Positions 15,002 through 16,390 of a DNA stretch of 16,390 nt are shown piece after piece. The stretch covers positions 1 through 16,390 of the forward strand of contig CALGRR010000053.1 of the NCBI GenBank assembly GCA_937880805.1, written 5' to 3'. The notes below the pieces were generated by a model. It did no database searches. It had not been told where the DNA came from and was given only the letters and a program-made list of their open reading frames with translations. The stretch is from an uncultured Clostridia bacterium (GTDB lineage Bacteria > Bacillota > Clostridia > Oscillospirales > Acutalibacteraceae). The position numbers were made by a program, and so were the translations under genes. The first letter of the stretch is position 1. The number at the start of each line of letters is the position of its first letter.

Positions 15002-15664
15002 ATGAAAATTATCAAAAAAATTATTGCCGTGCTTCTGATTGCAGCTTTTGTCTGCGGTATGGCGGTTATCGCAATAAATCATCTTGTTATTGCAGAAGCA
15101 ACACCCTATATTCTGCCCGCAGACGGTGCAAGCGACGGTTATGACTGCATTCTTGTTCTCGGCTGCGGTGTTCACGGCGACACCCCGAGCCATATGCTTG
15201 AAGACAGACTCCTGCAGGGCATTGAGCTTTATCACTCGGGTGCTTCCCCAAAAATGCTTATGAGCGGCGACCACGGCAGAGAGCATTATGACGAGGTTAA
15301 CGTTATGAAGGATTTTGCAACCGAAAGAGGCGTTGATTCTTCGGATATTTTTATGGACCACGCAGGCTTTTCAACATATGAGAGTATGTACCGTGCAAAG
15401 GAAATTTTTCAGGCAGAAAAAATACTTATCGTAACGCAGAAATATCATCTTTACCGTGCGGTTTATGATGCCCGTGCACTCGGTCTTGATGCCTACGGCG
15501 TTGCCTCCGACCCGAGAAGCTATGCGGGTCAGATTTACCGTGACATCCGTGAAATTCTTGCACGGAATAAAGATTTTATTTACTCAATCATCAAGCCCGA
15601 GCCAACCTATCTCGGCGAGCCGATTCCCGTTAACGGCAACGGAAATCTGACTAATGATAAATGA
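15002..15664 (+). CDS. sanA: SanA/YdcF-like DUF218 membrane protein
   Basis: A 220-residue protein of the DUF218 (SanA/ElyC/YdcF) family. One N-terminal transmembrane helix (about 5-27) is preceded by a basic MKIIKK, so the globular domain is probably outside the membrane. Family motifs are ILVLGCGV (50-57), MSGDHG (87-92), STYESM (124-129) and the conserved TQKYHLYRA (145-153). In Escherichia coli, SanA affects envelope permeability and vancomycin exclusion at high temperature; the reaction is not established. It lies ten bases after the Nudix gene, with AGGA overlapping that stop codon, and ends at a strong terminator. It therefore closes the CARF-Nudix-SanA operon. The gene symbol is by family resemblance. 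Confidence 0.85.
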   Translation: MKIIKKIIAVLLIAAFVCGMAVIAINHLVIAEATPYILPADGASDGYDCILVLGCGVHGDTPSHMLEDRLLQGIELYHSGASPKMLMSGDHGREHYDEVNVMKDFATERGVDSSDIFMDHAGFSTYESMYRAKEIFQAEKILIVTQKYHLYRAVYDARALGLDAYGVASDPRSYAGQIYRDIREILARNKDFIYSIIKPEPTYLGEPIPVNGNGNLTNDK

Positions 15665-15693
15665 ATATCTGAATAATTTTTGAAAAAAAGATG

Positions 15694-15730
15694 AACCGCT
15701 TTCCGTTTGGAGGGCGGTTTTTTCTTTTTT
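15694..15730 (+). terminator. terminator of the CARF-Nudix-SanA operon
   Basis: An 11-bp stem (15694-15704 with 15709-15719) that includes two G-U wobble pairs, with a GTTT loop, is followed by two T-runs (15718-15723 and 15725-15730). An A-run precedes the stem (15684-15689), so it may also stop transcription coming from the right. The TnpB-family fragment ends exactly at its T-run. Confidence 0.85.
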
Positions 15731-16390
15731 GCTTGCATTTTTAGATTCTGTTACGAAAATATCCCCAAGACTCCGTATGTGGTTTGCGTCCTCATTTATT
15801 GCGAGCTGCCTGTTTACTGCGTTGATACGGCACAATTCAGCGTGTTTAGCTTTCAGCTTCTTATAATGATTTGAATTTTTCCAGGTCTTACGACCTTTCT
15901 TAACCGTACCATCGTCATTATAATTTTGTGGATTCGTTGCCCGCCTTGACCTGTCCATGGCGCGGCAAAGGAGTCGTTCCTTTCTTTCGGATGTCTGGAT
16001 ACTGTTACCACGCTCCGAAAGATTTTTTAAGCCAACCTCGGTATCTGATGTATACGCAACCGTCTGCGTTCCGATATCAGCGCCTATCGTACCCTTGCCG
16101 TATATATGACGGGGATTGCCGTACTTGTCATATTTAGGCATCGCTTTTCCTTCGATGGTTAGATGCAGATATAGTCTGTATTTACCTCTTATCAGCTTAG
16201 GGACAAGAGTAGCATAGCAGGGTCTATATGTATCTATGCAACAGGCATCTTCGATAAGTGTATTAACAGCTATATTATCTATAATTTCAGGGTTAACAAG
16301 ATAAGACAAGATTGCATTCACTTCATCTTGCTGAAATCTGTCATTTACTCGTATCCCAAAGATATTCTTACTAATTTTAAAAAGCAACAA
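15731..16390 (-). pseudogene. TnpB-family (IS200/IS605 OrfB) fragment, truncated
   Basis: About 220 residues of a TnpB-like RNA-guided nuclease/transposase-accessory protein, continuing past the right edge. The RuvC-I motif is IGADIGTQ (Asp near residue 105 of the visible part). A basic helical region follows with MDRSRRATNPQNYNDDG, KNSNHYKKLKAKHAEL and NRQLAINEDANHIRSLG, and then the RuvC-II strand IFVTESKNA (Glu near 215). Homology stops at about 15731, where the frame runs into the T-run and hairpin of the sanA terminator. The remaining codons down to the stop at 15584 read antisense to sanA and are not TnpB-like. The zinc ribbon and RuvC-III Asp of a full TnpB are therefore absent, and the protein should be inactive. 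No start codon is visible in the window; its 5' part lies beyond it. No TnpA or IS end was found. Confidence 0.75.

Noticed and set aside
15584..15730. C-terminal part of the open frame that contains the TnpB fragment
   Set aside because: These codons are the sanA terminator and sanA itself read backwards. They are not TnpB-like, so the fragment was ended at 15731.

Overview
The window looks like chromosomal DNA from a low-to-mid GC gut-type Clostridia, plausibly Oscillospirales/Ruminococcaceae-like. The basis is strong AGGAGG-type ribosome sites, sigma-A promoters with a TG-extended -10 box, closely packed operons, and protein flavour (VanZ, orphan oligopeptide-type lipoprotein, LacZ, TopB with C-terminal zinc ribbons). 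The genus cannot be fixed from sequence alone. There is no rRNA, tRNA or CRISPR array.

Layout. (1) At 1-44 is the edge of a small array of hairpins separated by ACTTCA. (2) At 170-2310 are two plus-strand genes with separate promoters: an MFS transporter and xanthine phosphoribosyltransferase (xpt). (3) Convergent to xpt across a shared terminator is a stand-alone acyltransferase resembling the E2 catalytic domain of 2-oxoacid dehydrogenases (2358-3299, minus). (4) A minus-strand operon of six tightly spaced or overlapping genes runs from 12484 down to 3400: lacZ, ybaK-type aminoacyl-tRNA deacylase, topB, an orphan family-5 solute-binding lipoprotein, a VanZ-family membrane protein, and a GH5-like protein that seems to have lost both catalytic glutamates. 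Its promoter is at 12525-12553, and its terminator hairpin contains the last gene's stop codon. (5) Upstream on the same strand is an HD-domain nucleotidase (YfbR/HDDC2 type). (6) Divergent from it is a plus-strand operon: a CARF-domain nuclease of the Card1/Can2 (DUF1887) type, a Nudix hydrolase joined by an ATGA overlap, and a SanA-like (DUF218) membrane protein, ending in a terminator. (7) The right edge holds a minus-strand TnpB-family fragment cut off exactly at that terminator.

The most interesting part is 12565-15664. A CARF nuclease normally activated by cyclic oligoadenylates sits here with no CRISPR genes in view. It is translationally coupled to a nucleotide-pyrophosphatase-type enzyme, followed by an envelope protein, and faces a nucleotide phosphatase across a 121-bp divergent promoter region. 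It may be a CRISPR-independent nucleotide-signalling or stress/defence module; that role is inference. The second notable item is the GH5-like pseudoenzyme at the end of the lacZ operon.
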